64,000 bases of DNA, from contig NC_092271.1 in NCBI RefSeq assembly GCF_036320965.1, positions 29,428,536-29,492,535 on the forward strand, written 5' to 3'. The notes beneath the pieces are model-generated. The model searched no databases, had not been told where the DNA came from, and was given only the letters and a program-made list of their open reading frames with translations. This document shows, piece by piece, positions 32,489 through 42,709 of this stretch. Each line of letters begins with the position of its first letter. Positions within the stretch are counted from its first letter, which is position 1. Origin of the DNA: Panulirus ornatus (taxonomy: Eukaryota > Arthropoda > Malacostraca > Decapoda > Palinuridae). The translations under genes were made by a program, and so were the position numbers.

Positions 32489-33172
32489 TGAACTATTAGT
32501 TATTCAAAAACACTGGGCAATCTCACCACAGATCTGAAACTACAAGACTTAAATTCTCCTTTAATCATGCTTTTATTAAAAAAAAATCTTTTTCCATCAC
32601 GTCCATCAGTCATGAAATTACAATCTGATGCCTGAGAAAAGTTCTTCATTTAGGGAAGGACCTTACATAACCATCACCACATCTGAGCATGCTAAAAAAA
32701 AAATAATAAATAAATAAATTCATGTCCTCTTGCTGTGAATACATTACGCTTCTAGCAGCATCAGCAAGATTCAAGACATAAATGACATTAAAAGATAAAA
32801 CCATGACTTCAGTTGTTCTACACATCAGCAAGGAATTTAGTGCTTGACTAAACAAACCATTGGGTTATGTTATGTCAAAGTCATGTGGGCAAGTAAATCC
32901 TGATGTATAAGAAGAAAGCAATTTCAAATGGTGATAAGGAGAACATGTACACATATGACTGGGTCTCAGTTTAAATCAGATGTAGTGCCTGAGAGATGGT
33001 CAAACAGAACTTCACAATATCATCTCATTGGCATCACTCCCAAAATGAACCACATACAAAAAATCTACTGGGTAGTCTATTCTATTGCATAGCTACTTAT
33101 GATACCTACACTACATTCATAAGGCAATAGTGGAAACAATCTTTACAATTCGTTGAAAGTTAAAGAACTCAC
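32489..33172. other. Host intron, no gene recognised
   Basis: AT-rich, with an AAATAAATAAAT run near 32700. Nothing coding identified. Confidence 0.45.
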
Positions 33173-33309
33173 ATTTAAGTCGTGTCTGAAGACGATGTAA
33201 CTTGCACGCAGTACGATATGCAGCATATTTCACTGAATTAACAGTCTGAATTTCTTCTAAGATACGAACATACTCTGGATGGTCCCACTGGGTAACTCCA
33301 TGCCTATGA
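33173..33309 (-). CDS. Dystrophin-family protein, exon c (end of WW domain, start of EF-hand region)
   Basis: 137-nt exon on the minus strand. The acceptor is TTACTTTTCTAG (33321-33310) and the donor AAAT|GTGAGTT (33172). It begins with one base that completes the Asn codon of exon b and ends with one base that begins the Phe codon completed by exon d. It encodes HRHGVTQWDHPEYVRILEEI, then QTVNSVKYAAYRTACKLHRL and QTRLK. The family reads HETQTTCWDHPKM, then [20 protein letters not shown] and LQKAL. The second WW-domain tryptophan and the AYRTA.KL.RLQ helix are both present. The WW domain and EF-hands together bind the PPxY tail of beta-dystroglycan in dystrophin. Confidence 0.93.
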
Positions 33310-33831
33310 CTAGAAAAGTAAAAAACATGAACTCTCAAAGCGTGCTAATACTCAGTGACATACAGTTACGTGGCAGATACTGGGCCATAAATTCGAGTGC
33401 TGCTTACCAAACATACTAATGTATTGAAGTTATGACCAATAATTATAATTCATAGGTTACAGGTGTTTATAGTCCGTCCTCTGCATTTGCAAAGCTGCAA
33501 TTATGAGAAAAAATGTGCAAATAATTCCATTCTAGATATACAAGAGCTTTTGTGACAATGCTGCAGCAAGCAAAGTATCTAATTTCAAAAAGACATGCAA
33601 TGAAAGTTTAAATCTCTCATGCTATAACCATGAGAGACAACAGAATAAAGTAAAAGGATAAACCATAATCAACTCAAAGAGAGTACATGGAAAGTGAGGA
33701 TTGGGTCACTGATAAGGCATATAGCCTTAGATGTATTTGGTCTAAGGAATTCATGAAGGACTACAATGCAGCTCTGATATGAGAGATGGCTTTCAAGTAC
33801 GATAATAGACATGACTTTTATTATCATTATA
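33310..33831. other. Host intron, nothing recognised
   Basis: AT-rich. No repeats or coding identified. Confidence 0.45.
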
Positions 33832-34592
33832 TATATTTTGCTTTGTCGCTGTCTCCCGCGTTAGCAAGGTAGCACAAGGAAACAGACGAAAGAATGGCCC
33901 AACCCACCCACATACACATGTACATACATACACGTCTACACATGCAAATATACATACCTATACATCTTAATGTATACATATATATATACACACACAGACA
34001 TATACATATATACAAATGTACATAATTCATACTGTCTGCCTTTATTCATTCCCATCGCCACCTCACCACACATGGAATAACAACCCCCTCCCCCTCATGT
34101 GTGCGAGGTAGTGCTAGGAACAGACAACAAAGGCCCCATTCGTTCACACTCAGTCTCTAGCTGTCATGCAATAATGCACCAAAACAACAGCTCCCTTTCC
34201 ACATCCAAACCCCACAGAACTTTCCATGGTTTACTTCAGACGCTTCACATGCCCCGGTTCAATCCATTGACAGCATGTCGACCCCGGTATACCGCATTGT
34301 TCCAATTCACTCTACTCCTTGCACGCCTTTCACCCTCCTGCATGTTCAGGCCCCGATCACTCAAAATCTTTTTCACTCCATCTTTCCATCTCCAGTTTGG
34401 TCTCCCACTTCTCCTCGTTCCCTCCACCTCTGACACATATATCCTCTTGGTCAATCTTTCCTCACTCATTCTCTCCGTGTGACGAAACCATTTCAAAACA
34501 CCTTTCCACGCATCTCTCTTACCCTTACGTTACTTACTCGATCAAACCACCTCACACCACATATTGTCCTCAAACATCTCATTTCCAGCACA
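33832..34592 (-). mobile_element. RTE LINE copy (long tail), short, 5'-truncated
   Basis: Minus strand. The full long tail is 33832-34255. The C-terminal coding is 34496-34245 (ERMSEERLTKRI, RSGRPNWRWKDG, AVNGLNRGM). A loss of about 35 bases near 34500 removes the VVERAEEG region. It is cut at 34592 in VDVLEMRCLR. Confidence 0.87.
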
Positions 34593-34850
34593 TGGCTTTT
34601 ACACATGATAATATAGGGAACAGAAAAGATTGGAGTGAGAACAGATAGGAAAATTTTTTTTTGTAAATCTAACAGGCTCATTAAACATTTATTCTGAGTA
34701 TGTAAGAACAAATAATTAATCCAAGACACTGATATAATACAAGAGTGCAAGAGAAGAATTCTTGAAGATAATTGATGAAAATGACCTTCATGACAAGAAA
34801 TCATAAAATATATAAAGCATCTTATATGAAAAGTTTTAATATATTCTAGT

Positions 34851-35375
34851 ATGCAAACTACAAAAAATCAGGCACTTAGAACAATCAGTGGCTGCCTAGT
34901 GACCACAAACAATCAACTTCTTTGCACTGAAACAACGACCCTCCCAATACAATCCCACTTTAACATGCTTGGCACCTCATTCTTTGCAAAAGCACTAGAT
35001 CTATCTCATCCAAATCACTCCATAACTGATCTCAAACCTAAAGAAACACAGTATGAGCAAAACATAGACACCAAAATGACCCAACTAAACAATCACTTAT
35101 CTGAAACTACACTTTTCAAACACAAAAGAATTACACTTTCTAATCTCTGCTTTGGACATAACCCATGCCTATAACGCTACAAAGACTAGCTCAGCATATC
35201 TCAACACCTTCCATGCCCATAATGCTTCTACTTCAGTGAAAAAAATGAAGACTTACTGCACATTACTCACAATACTAGACTTTATGGCTTGTGATCCCAC
35301 CAGATGGATGCGGTTAGCTTCCTGAGTGCTATGAGAGCCCCAGAAATGAAACAAGGGACACCTGGGGCAGGAAGT
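34851..35375 (+). pseudogene. Jockey-like LINE, C-terminal remnant
   Basis: The open frame 34851-35174 reads MQTTKNQALRTISGCLVTTN, LCTETTTLPIQSHFNMLGTS and LDLSHPNH. This corresponds to the LQTTQNKALRTITGC...HTETK.LP...H..ML...F pattern at the C-terminus of Jockey-type polymerases, familiar from arthropods. After a frameshift near 35174 the sequence still resembles the cysteine block (LPCP-C...LLHI..NTRLYGL) to about 35330. The RT core is missing here. A separate fragment of a similar family lies at 60006-60320. Confidence 0.62.
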
Positions 35376-35384
35376 ACATATTTT

Positions 35385-35592
35385 TTCTTTTCATACGTGT
35401 TCACCATTTCGTGCATAAGTGAGGCAGCACCAGAAACAGACAAATGAGCTTGGCTTCTTCCCCTGTTCCTTCTTTTGGAAAGCTATACTAGAGCAAAGGA
35501 TTTCTAGCCCCTTTCTCCCACCCCTCTTAGTCACCTTCTACTACACATAGGAAATATAAGGATAGTATTGTTTCTTCCCTATCCACAGGGAT
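35385..35592 (-). mobile_element. SINE-like element, diverged copy
   Basis: Minus orientation: TTTCATACGTGTTCACCATT, then TTCCTTCTTTTGGAAAGC, TTTCTAGCCC and the head CCTATCCACAGGGAT at right. About as diverged as the copy at 21110. Confidence 0.72.
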
Positions 35593-35629
35593 GGTCTATA
35601 AGTATATAATTCATACAAATAATTCATAA

Positions 35630-36125
35630 AATTGATGGGCATGCACAGGATAGAATCTTGGATATGACTATGCTGAAATGGGTAGCTGGAAGGATGTCTG
35701 ATAATTTCCTGGTGAAATCCTAGGGGAAGATTTGCCGAGACTTTCAGAGTACACAAAATGATGTGGGTGAGACGAAGATGGTGAAAGTGACTTTGGAAAA
35801 GAGGCTTGTGTGGAGACATACCAGGAGAGGTTGAGTGTTGAGCAGTAAAAGGTGAGTGTAAACGAAGCTTGAAGGATTGGTGAGGAATAGAAGTGGATGG
35901 CATTGGAAGGTGTAAGAAGGGCATGTATGAAAGGGGAAAAAGTGGTAGGCGACAAAGTCAGTTGTTAATGAAAAAGAAAAGTGAGGGGTATGGATGATAC
36001 TTACAGGGAAGGAGTGTGAGTGATTGAGAGAAATACTTGAAAAAGTGGCAAAAGGTCAAGAGGGAGGTGCAGGGGCACAGGGGGAAAATGAAAGCTGGGC
36101 AAAGATAAGGAAACTTCAGTGTAAG
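35630..36125 (+). mobile_element. Old RTE fragment, left part, interrupted by a younger RTE
   Basis: Decayed plus-strand endonuclease end and linker (GGTAGCTGGAAGGATGTCTGAT parallels the GATGGMSD coding). It continues to about 36125 (AACTTCAGTG) and resumes at 37461 (GCTGAAGGGGGC) after the younger insertion. Confidence 0.65.
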
Positions 36126-37422
36126 AAAAGCAAATGGATTTGTATGTAGCATTTATGGATCTGGAGAAGGCATATGATAGAGTCGATAGAGATGCTCTGT
36201 GGAAGGTATTAAGAATATATGGTGTGGGAGGAAAGTTGTTAGAAGCAGTGAAAAGTTTTTATCGAGGATGTAAGGCATGTGTATGTGTAGGAAGAGAGGA
36301 AAGTGATTGGTTCTCAGTGAATGTAGGTTTGCGGCAGGGGTGTGTGATGTCTCCATGGTTGTTTAATTTGTTTATGGATAGGGTTGTTAGGGAGGTGAAT
36401 GCAAGAGTTTTGGAAAGAGGGGCAAGTATGAAGTCTGTTGGGGATGAGAGAGCTTGGGAAGTGAGTCAGTTGTTGTTCACTGATGATACAGCACTGGTGG
36501 CTGATTCATGTGAGAAACTGCAGAAGCTGGTGACTGAGTTTGGTAAAGTGTGTGAAAGAAGAAAGTTAAGAGTAAATGTGAATAAGAGCAAGGTTATTAG
36601 GTACAGTAGGGTTGAGGGTCAAGTCAATTGGGAGGTAAGTTTGAATGGAGAAAAACTGGAGGAAGTAAAGTGTTTTAGATATCTGGGAGTGGATCTGGCA
36701 GCGGATGGAACCATGGAAGCGGAAGTGGATCATAGGGTGGGGGAGGGGGCGAAAATTCTGGGAGCCTTGAAAAATGTGTGGAAGTCGAGAACATTATATC
36801 GGAAAGCAAAAATGGGTATGTTTGAAGGAACAGTGGTTCCAACAATGTTGTATGGTTGCGAGGCATGGGCTATGGATAGAGTTGAGCGCAGGAGGATGGA
36901 TGTGCTGGAAATGAGATGTTTGAGGACAATGTGTGGTGTGAGATGGTTTGATCGAGTAAGTAACGTAAGGGTAAGAGATGTGTGGAAATAAAAAGAGCGT
37001 GGTTGAGAGAGCAGAAGAGGGTGTTTTGAAGTGGTTTGGGCACATGGAGAGAATGAGTGAGGAAAGATTGACCAAGAGGATATATGTGTCGGAGGTGGAG
37101 GGAACAAGGAGAAGTGGGAGACCAAATTGGAGGTGGAAAGATGGAGTGAAAAAGATTTTGTGTGATCGGGGCCTGAACATGCAGGAGGGTGAAAGGAGGG
37201 CAAGGAATAGAGTGAATTGGATCGATGTGGTATACCGGGGTTGACGTGCTGTCAGTGGATTGAATCAGGGCATGTGAAGCGTCTGGGGTAAACCATGGAA
37301 AGCTGTGTAGGTATGTATATTTGCGTGTGTGGACGTATGTATATACATGTGAATGGGGGTGGGTTGGGCCATTTCTTTCGTCTGTTTCCTTGCGCTACCT
37401 CGCAAACGCGGGAGACAGCGGG

Positions 37423-37423
<1 letters not shown>
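36126..37423 (+). mobile_element. RTE LINE copy (short tail), young, inserted in an older copy
   Basis: The open frame 36134-36991 begins KQMDLYVAFMDLEKAYDRVD and runs through LRQGCVMSP, YLGVDL and YGCEAWAMDRVE. The catalytic box reads LLFTDDTALVAD, with FADD changed to FTDD. A two-base loss near 36975 shifts to frame 36978-37244 (GHMERMSEERL), ending at the short-tail stop. The short tail leads into the A-run at 37423-37460. Confidence 0.9.

Positions 37424-37460
<37 letters not shown>
37423..37460. repeat. Poly(A) tract of the inserted RTE copy
   Basis: A run of 37 As, unusually pure for this family, whose tails normally end in AAT or TA repeats. Confidence 0.9.
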
Positions 37461-37462
<2 letters not shown>

Positions 37463-37895
37463 ACATATGAGATGATCGCTGAAGGGGGCTACTGTGGGTG
37501 TGGTAACAAGCAGAGATGAGGTGAAGAGGTGATGGCTTAAGTACTTTGGAGGACTCCTGAATGTGTTTGATGACATGGTAGCAGATCTGGGGTGCTTGGG
37601 TATGAGAGATATGTAAAATGAAAGAGCCATAGCAAGTGATTTCCTTAAATAAGCAACTATGTAGAAAGCTTTGCATGCATCAGATGAAATGAGGAAAGGC
37701 CTCTGGAGTGGATGGTACTGCAGCTGAATTTCTTAAAAAAACATGACTGTGCTGTTGACTGAACTGCCTGAAGACCGGTAGAACGCTTGTATAGTGCCAT
37801 CATGTATATAAAAAGCAAGGGGTACAAAGACGAGTGTTTGAATTAAAGAGGGATAAGCTTTTGAGTGTACCTGGTAAGCTGTATGCAAGGGTAGT
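37461..37895 (+). mobile_element. Old RTE fragment, right part
   Basis: Continuation of 35630-36125. It has the linker (GTAACAAGCAGAGATGAGGT), GGACTCCTGAATGTGTTTGATGA (the GLLNVFDD coding) and decayed RT starts (GATAAGCTTTTGAGTGTACC), and fades at 37895. Confidence 0.65.
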
Positions 37896-37904
37896 TAAAA
37901 AAAA

Positions 37905-37905
37905 T

Positions 37906-37936
<31 letters not shown>

Positions 37937-38038
37937 GGAAAGGATATCCAGTCCCCCGCTCCCTTCCCTTTTAGTCGCCTTCTACGACACGCAACGAAAA
38001 CGTGGAAAGTATTCTTTCTCCCCTATCCACAGGGATAA
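37905..38038 (-). mobile_element. SINE-like element, head only, with A-run
   Basis: The A-run is at 37909-37936. Then come GGAAAGGATATCCAGTCCCC, TAGTCGCCTTCTACGACACG and the head TATTCTTTCTCCCCTATCCA. The half with the 3' hairpin is missing. Confidence 0.78.
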
Positions 38039-38069
38039 TATACATACATATATATATATTTATATTCAT

Positions 38070-38620
38070 TTATTATACTTTGTCGCTGTGTCCCGCGTTA
38101 GAGAGGTAGCGCAAGGAAACAGAGGAAAGAATGGCCCACCCCATCCACATAAACATATATCCTCTTTGTCAACCTCTCCTCACTCATTCTCTTCATATGT
38201 CCAAACCATTTCAACACACACTCTTCTGCTCTCTCAACCACACTCTTAATTACCACATTTCTCTCTTACTCTCATTTCTTACTCAATCTGACTGCCTCAC
38301 ACCACAAATTGTTCTCAAGCATTTCATTTTTAACCCATCCACCCTCCTCTGTACAACCATATCTATAGCCCATGCCCTGCAACCATATGATATTGTTGGA
38401 ACTACTATTCCTTCAAACATACCCATTTTTGCTCCCCAAGATAACTTTCTCTCCTTCCACTTATTCTTCATTGCTCCCAGAACCTTTGCCCCCTCCCCAA
38501 CCCTGTGGTTACTTCCATTTCCATGGTTCATTTTGCTGCTATGTTCACTCCCAGATATCTAAAATACATCACTTCCCCTAATTTTTCTCCATTCAAACTT
38601 ACATGCCAACTAACATGTAA
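38070..38620 (-). mobile_element. RTE LINE fragment with internally shortened tail
   Basis: Minus strand. The end hairpin GTCGCTGTGTCCCGCGTTAG runs only to ACCCCATCCACATAAACATA, then passes directly into coding that corresponds to KRIYVSEVE, so the C-terminus and most of the tail are deleted. The older polymerase end continues (38531-38283, YGCRAWAID) to a YLG-like region near 38560. Confidence 0.75.
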
Positions 38621-38626
38621 ATATAT

Positions 38627-38628
38627 AT

Positions 38629-38666
<38 letters not shown>
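38627..38666. repeat. (TA)n microsatellite
   Basis: TA-rich run separating the minus-strand fragment from the truncated 5' end of the next plus-strand copy. Confidence 0.93.
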
Positions 38667-38667
<1 letters not shown>

Positions 38668-38668
<1 letters not shown>

Positions 38669-40950
38669 TGAGTACAGAATGGAAAAAGGTGAGAACAATG
38701 GAAGTAAGGGGAGTGGGGGAGGAATGGGATGTATTTAGGGAATCAGTGATGGATTGCGCAAAAGATGCTTGTGGCATGAGAAGAGTGGGAGGTGGGTTGA
38801 TTAGAAAGGGTAGTGAGTGGTGGGATGAAGAAGTAAGAGTATTAGTGAAAGAGAAGAGAGAGGCATTTGGATGATTTTTGCAGGGAAAAAATGCAATTGA
38901 GTGGGAGATGTATAAAAGAAAGAGACAGGAGGTCAAGAGAAAGGTGCAAGAGGTGAAAAAAAGGGCAAATGAGAGTTGGGGTGAGAGAGTATCATTAAAT
39001 TTTAGGGAGAATAAAAAGATGTTCTGGAAGGAGGTAAATAAAGTGCGTAAGACAAGGGAGCAAATGGGAACTTCAGTGAAGGGCGCAAATGGGGAGGTGA
39101 TAACAAGTAGTGGTGATGTGAGAAGGAGATGGAGTGAGTATTTTGAAGGTTTGTTGAATGTGTTTGATGATAGAGTGGCAGATATAGGGTGTTTTGGTCG
39201 AGGTGGTGTGCAAAGTGAGAGGGTTAGGGAAAATGATTTGGTAAACAGAGAAGAGGTAGTGAAAGCTTTGCGGAAGATGAAAGCCGGCAAGGCAACAGGT
39301 TTGGATGGTATTGCAGTGGAATTTATTAAAAAAGGGGGTGACTGTATTGTTGACTGGTTGGTAAGGTTATTTAATGTATGTATGACTCATGGTGAGGTGC
39401 CTGAGGATTGGCGGAATGCGTGCATAGTGCCATTGTACAAAGGCAAAGGGGATAAGAGTGAGTGCTCAAATTACAGAGGTATAAGTTTGTTGAGTATTCC
39501 TGGTAAATTATATGGGAGGGTATTGATTGAAAGGGTGAAGGCATGTACAGAGCACCAGATTGGGGAAGAGCAGTGTGGTTTCAGAGGTGGTAGAGGATGT
39601 GTGGATCAGGTGTTTGCTTTGAAGAATGTATGTGAGAAATACTTAGAAAAGCAAATGGATTTGTATGTAGCATTTATGGATCTGGAGAAGGCATATGATA
39701 GAGTTGATAGAGATGCTCTGTGGAAGGTATTAAGAATATATGGTGTGGGAGGAAAGTTGTTAGAAGCAGTGAAAAGTTTTTATCGAGGATGTAAGGCATG
39801 CGTACGTGTAGGAAGAGAGGAAAGTGATTGGTTCTCAGTGAATGTAGGTTTGTGGCAGGGGTGTGTGATGTCTCCATGGTTGTTTAATTTGTTTATGGAT
39901 GGGGTTGTTAGGGAGGTAAATGCAAGAGTTTTGGAAAGAGGGGCAAGTATGAAGTCTGTTGGGGATGAGAGAGCTTGGGAAGTGAGTCAGTTGTAGTTCG
40001 CTGATGATAGAGCGCTGGTGGCTGATTCATGTGAGAAACTGCAGAAGCTGGTGACTGAGTTTGGAAAAGTGTGTGGAAGAAGAAAGTTAAGAGTAAATGT
40101 GAATAAGAGCAAGGTTATTAGGTACAGTAGGGTTGAGGGTCAAGTCAATTGGGAGGTGAGTTTGAATGGAGAAAAACTGGAGGAAGTGAAGTGTTTTAGA
40201 TATCTGGGAGTGGATCTGGCAGCGGATGGAACCATGGAAGCGGAAGTGGATCATAGGGTGGGGGAGGGGGCGAAAATCCTGGGGGCCTTGAAGAATGTGT
40301 GGAAGTCGAGAACATTATCTCGGAAAGCAAAAATAGGTATGTTTGAATGAATAGTGGTTCCAACAATGTTGTATGGTTGCGAGGCGTGGGCTATGGATAG
40401 AGTTGTGCGCAGGAGGATGGATGTGCTGGAAATGAGATGTTTGAGGACAATGTGTGGTGTGAGGTGGTTTGATCGAGTGAGTAACATAAGGGTAAGAGAG
40501 ATGTGTGGAAATAAAAAGAGCGTGGTTGAGAGAGCAGAAGAGGGTGTTTTGAAGTGGTTTGGGCACATGGAGAGGATGAGTGAGGAAAGATTGACCAAGA
40601 GGATATATGTGTCGGAGGTGGAGGGAACGAGAAGTGGGAGGCCAAATTGGAGGTGGAAAGATGGAGTGAAAAAGATTTTGTGTGATCGGGGCCTGAACAT
40701 GCAGGAGGGTGAAAGGAGGGCAAGGAATAGAGTGAATTGGATCGATGTGGTATACCGGGGTTGACGTGCTGTCAGTGGGTTGAATAGGGCATGTGAAGCG
40801 TCTGGGGTAAACCATGGAAAGCTGTGTAGGTATGTATATTTGCGTGTGTGGACGTATGTATATACATGTGTATGGGGGTGGGTTGGGCTATTTCTTTCGT
40901 CTGTTTCCTTGCGCCACCTCGCAAACGCAGGAGACAGCGACAAAGCAAAA
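38668..40950 (+). mobile_element. RTE LINE copy (short tail), 5'-truncated within the endonuclease
   Basis: Young copy from LSTEWKKVRT at the end of the endonuclease to the full short tail and hairpin at 40945. Coding is described in the pseudogene entry. Confidence 0.93.
38689..40764 (+). pseudogene. RTE reverse transcriptase, one frame with three nonsense codons and no frameshift
   Basis: A single plus-strand frame spans about 692 codons and is broken only by TGA at 38872 (CGA in sisters), TAG at 39994 (TTG in sisters, just before FADD) and TGA at 40348 (GGA in sisters). It contains SEWWDEEVR, the basic linker, DVRRRWSEYFEGLLN, VPLYKGKGDK, NYRGISLLS, FMDLEKAYDRV, LWQGCVMSP (normally LRQG), FADDRALVAD (normally FADDTALVAD), YLGVDL, YGCEAWAMDR and GHMERMSEERL. 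It ends NWIDVVYRG at the short-tail stop. One codon is lost in the GTRSGRP block. The polymerase is dead, but recently so. Confidence 0.9.
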
Positions 40951-40969
40951 ATATATATATATATATATT

Positions 40970-41194
40970 CTTTTTTTCATACTATTCGCCATTTCCCGCA
41001 TTAGCGAGGTAGCGTTAAGAACAGAGGACTGGGCCTTTGAGGGAATATCCTCATATGGCCCCCTTCTCTGTTCCTTCTTTTGGAAAATTTAAAAAAAAAT
41101 GAGAGGGGAGGATTTCCAGCCCCCCGCTCCCTTCCCTTTTAGTCGCCTTCTACGACATGCAGGGAATACGTGGGAAGTATTCTTTCTCCCCTAT
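40970..41194 (-). mobile_element. SINE-like element
   Basis: Minus orientation, preceded by (TA)n at 40951-40968. The tail is CATACTATTCGCCATTTCCC with CGCATTAGCGAGGTAGCG. The head at right, TATTCTTTCTCCCCTAT, ends in TATATATT instead of the usual CCCCAGGGATA. Confidence 0.86.
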
Positions 41195-41199
41195 ATATA

Positions 41200-41552
41200 T
41201 TTATCTATTTATTCACTTTGCCCCGTCGCCGTCCCCCGCGCCAGCGAGGCAGCGCAAGGAAACAGACGAAAGAATGGCCCAACCCACCCACACACACACG
41301 TATATACATACACGTCCACACACACCACATATACACACCTATACATCTCAACGCACACACACATATACACACACAGACATACACATACATACCCATGTAC
41401 ACAATTCACACTGTCTGCCCCCATTCATTCCCATCGCCACCCCGCCACACACGGAACAACAACATCCTTCCCCCATGTGTGCGAGGCAGCGCTAGGAAAA
41501 GACAACAAAGGCCCCACTCGCTCACACTCAGTCTCCAGCTGCCATGCAACAA

Positions 41553-41556
<4 letters not shown>
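41200..41556 (-). mobile_element. RTE long-tail fragment with strand-biased T-to-C changes
   Basis: Minus-strand long tail only. Relative to sister tails it has about 29 T-to-C changes on the plus strand and very few others. Examples are GCTTTGTCGCTG to GCCCCGTCGCCG, GCGTTAGCGAGGTAG to GCGCCAGCGAGGCAG, GCCTTTATT to GCCCCCATT and CTGTCATGCAATAATG to CTGCCATGCAACAATG. On the element's own strand these are A-to-G. The neighbouring SINE and RTE copies do not show it. Confidence 0.85.
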
Positions 41557-41649
<93 letters not shown>

Positions 41650-41650
41650 A
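41557..41650. repeat. (TA)n followed by T-run
   Basis: About 34 TA units, then 27 Ts before the tail of the next minus-strand RTE copy. The T-run is its poly(A) on the other strand. Confidence 0.95.
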
Positions 41651-42264
41651 TACTTTGTCGCTGTCTCCCGCGTTTGCGAGGTAGCGCAAGGAAACAGACG
41701 AAAGAAATGGCCCAACCCCCCCCCCATACACATGTACATACACACGTCCACACACGCAAATATACATACCTACACAGCTTTCCATGGTTTACCCCAGACG
41801 CTTCACATGCCTTGATTCAATCCACTGACAGCACGTCAACCCCTGTATACCACATCGCTCCAATTCACTCTATTCCTTGCCCTCCTTTCACCCTCCTGCA
41901 TGTTCAGGCCCCGATCACACAAAATCTTTTTCACTCCATCTTTCCACCTCCAATTTGGTCTCCCTCTTCTCCTCGTTCCCTCCACCTCCGACACATATAT
42001 CCTCTTGGTCAATCTTTCCTCACTCATTCTCTCCATGTGCCCAAACCATTTCAAAACACCCTCTTCTGCTCTCTCAACCACGCTCTTTTTATTTCCACAC
42101 ATCTCTCTTACCCTTACGTTACTTACTCGATCAAACCACCTCACACCACACATTTTCCTCAAACATCTCATTTCCAGCACATCCATCCTCCTGCGCACAT
42201 CTCTATCCATAGCCCACGCCTCGCAACCATACAACATTGTTGGTACCACTATTCCTTCAAACAT
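41651..42264 (-). mobile_element. RTE LINE copy (short tail), 5'-truncated, young
   Basis: The open frame 42318-41836 contains FEGIVVPTMLYGCEAWAMDR, LRKMCGVRWFD and GHMERMSEERL. It ends NWSDVVYRG at the short-tail stop. Truncated at 42264 by a short TA tract. It shares LRKM and RDV variants with 26581-27385, so the two copies are close relatives. Confidence 0.9.
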
Positions 42265-42283
42265 ATATATATATATATATATT

Positions 42284-42515
42284 ATCCCTGGGGATAGGGG
42301 AGAAAGAATACTTCCCACGTATTCCCTGCGTGTTGTAGAAGGCGACTAAAAGGGAAGGGAGCGGGGGGGCTGGAAATCCTCCCCTCTTGTTTGCTTTTTT
42401 TTCTCCAAAGAAGGAACAGAGAAGGGGGCCAGATGAGGATATTCCCTCAAAGGCCCAGTCCTCTGTTCTTAACGCTACCTCTCTAACGCGGGAAATGGCG
42501 AATAGTATGAAAAAA
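42284..42515 (+). mobile_element. SINE-like element
   Basis: Plus orientation. The head is TTATCCCTGGGGATAGGGGA, the centre GGCTGGAAATCCTCCCCTC, and the tail AACGCTACCTCTCTAACGCG with AAATGGCGAATAG and an A-run. Preceded by TA repeats (42265-42283). Confidence 0.86.
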
Positions 42516-42527
42516 AAAATATATGTA

Positions 42528-42690
42528 TGTGTGTGTGTGTGTGTGTGTATAGTTTGATATGTATACGTACATGTATGGGTGTTTTCGTATATATTTGTGT
42601 ATATGAGTGGATGGTTCATTCTTCATCTGTTTCCTGATGCTACCTCACTGACACGGGAAACAACAATCAAGTATAATGAATAAATAAACA
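42528..42690 (+). mobile_element. (GT)n and old RTE 3' tail fragment
   Basis: GT repeats at 42530-42548, then a diverged tail end (GGATGGTTCATTCTTCATCT, TGCTACCTCACTGACACGGG, AATAAATAAACAAATG). Confidence 0.68.
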
Positions 42691-42709
42691 AATGAAAAAA
42701 AAGCAATAT

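Noticed and set aside
41425..41759. Frames with poly-Lys and YIYI repeats
   Set aside because: Translations of (TA)n and A-runs between repeats.
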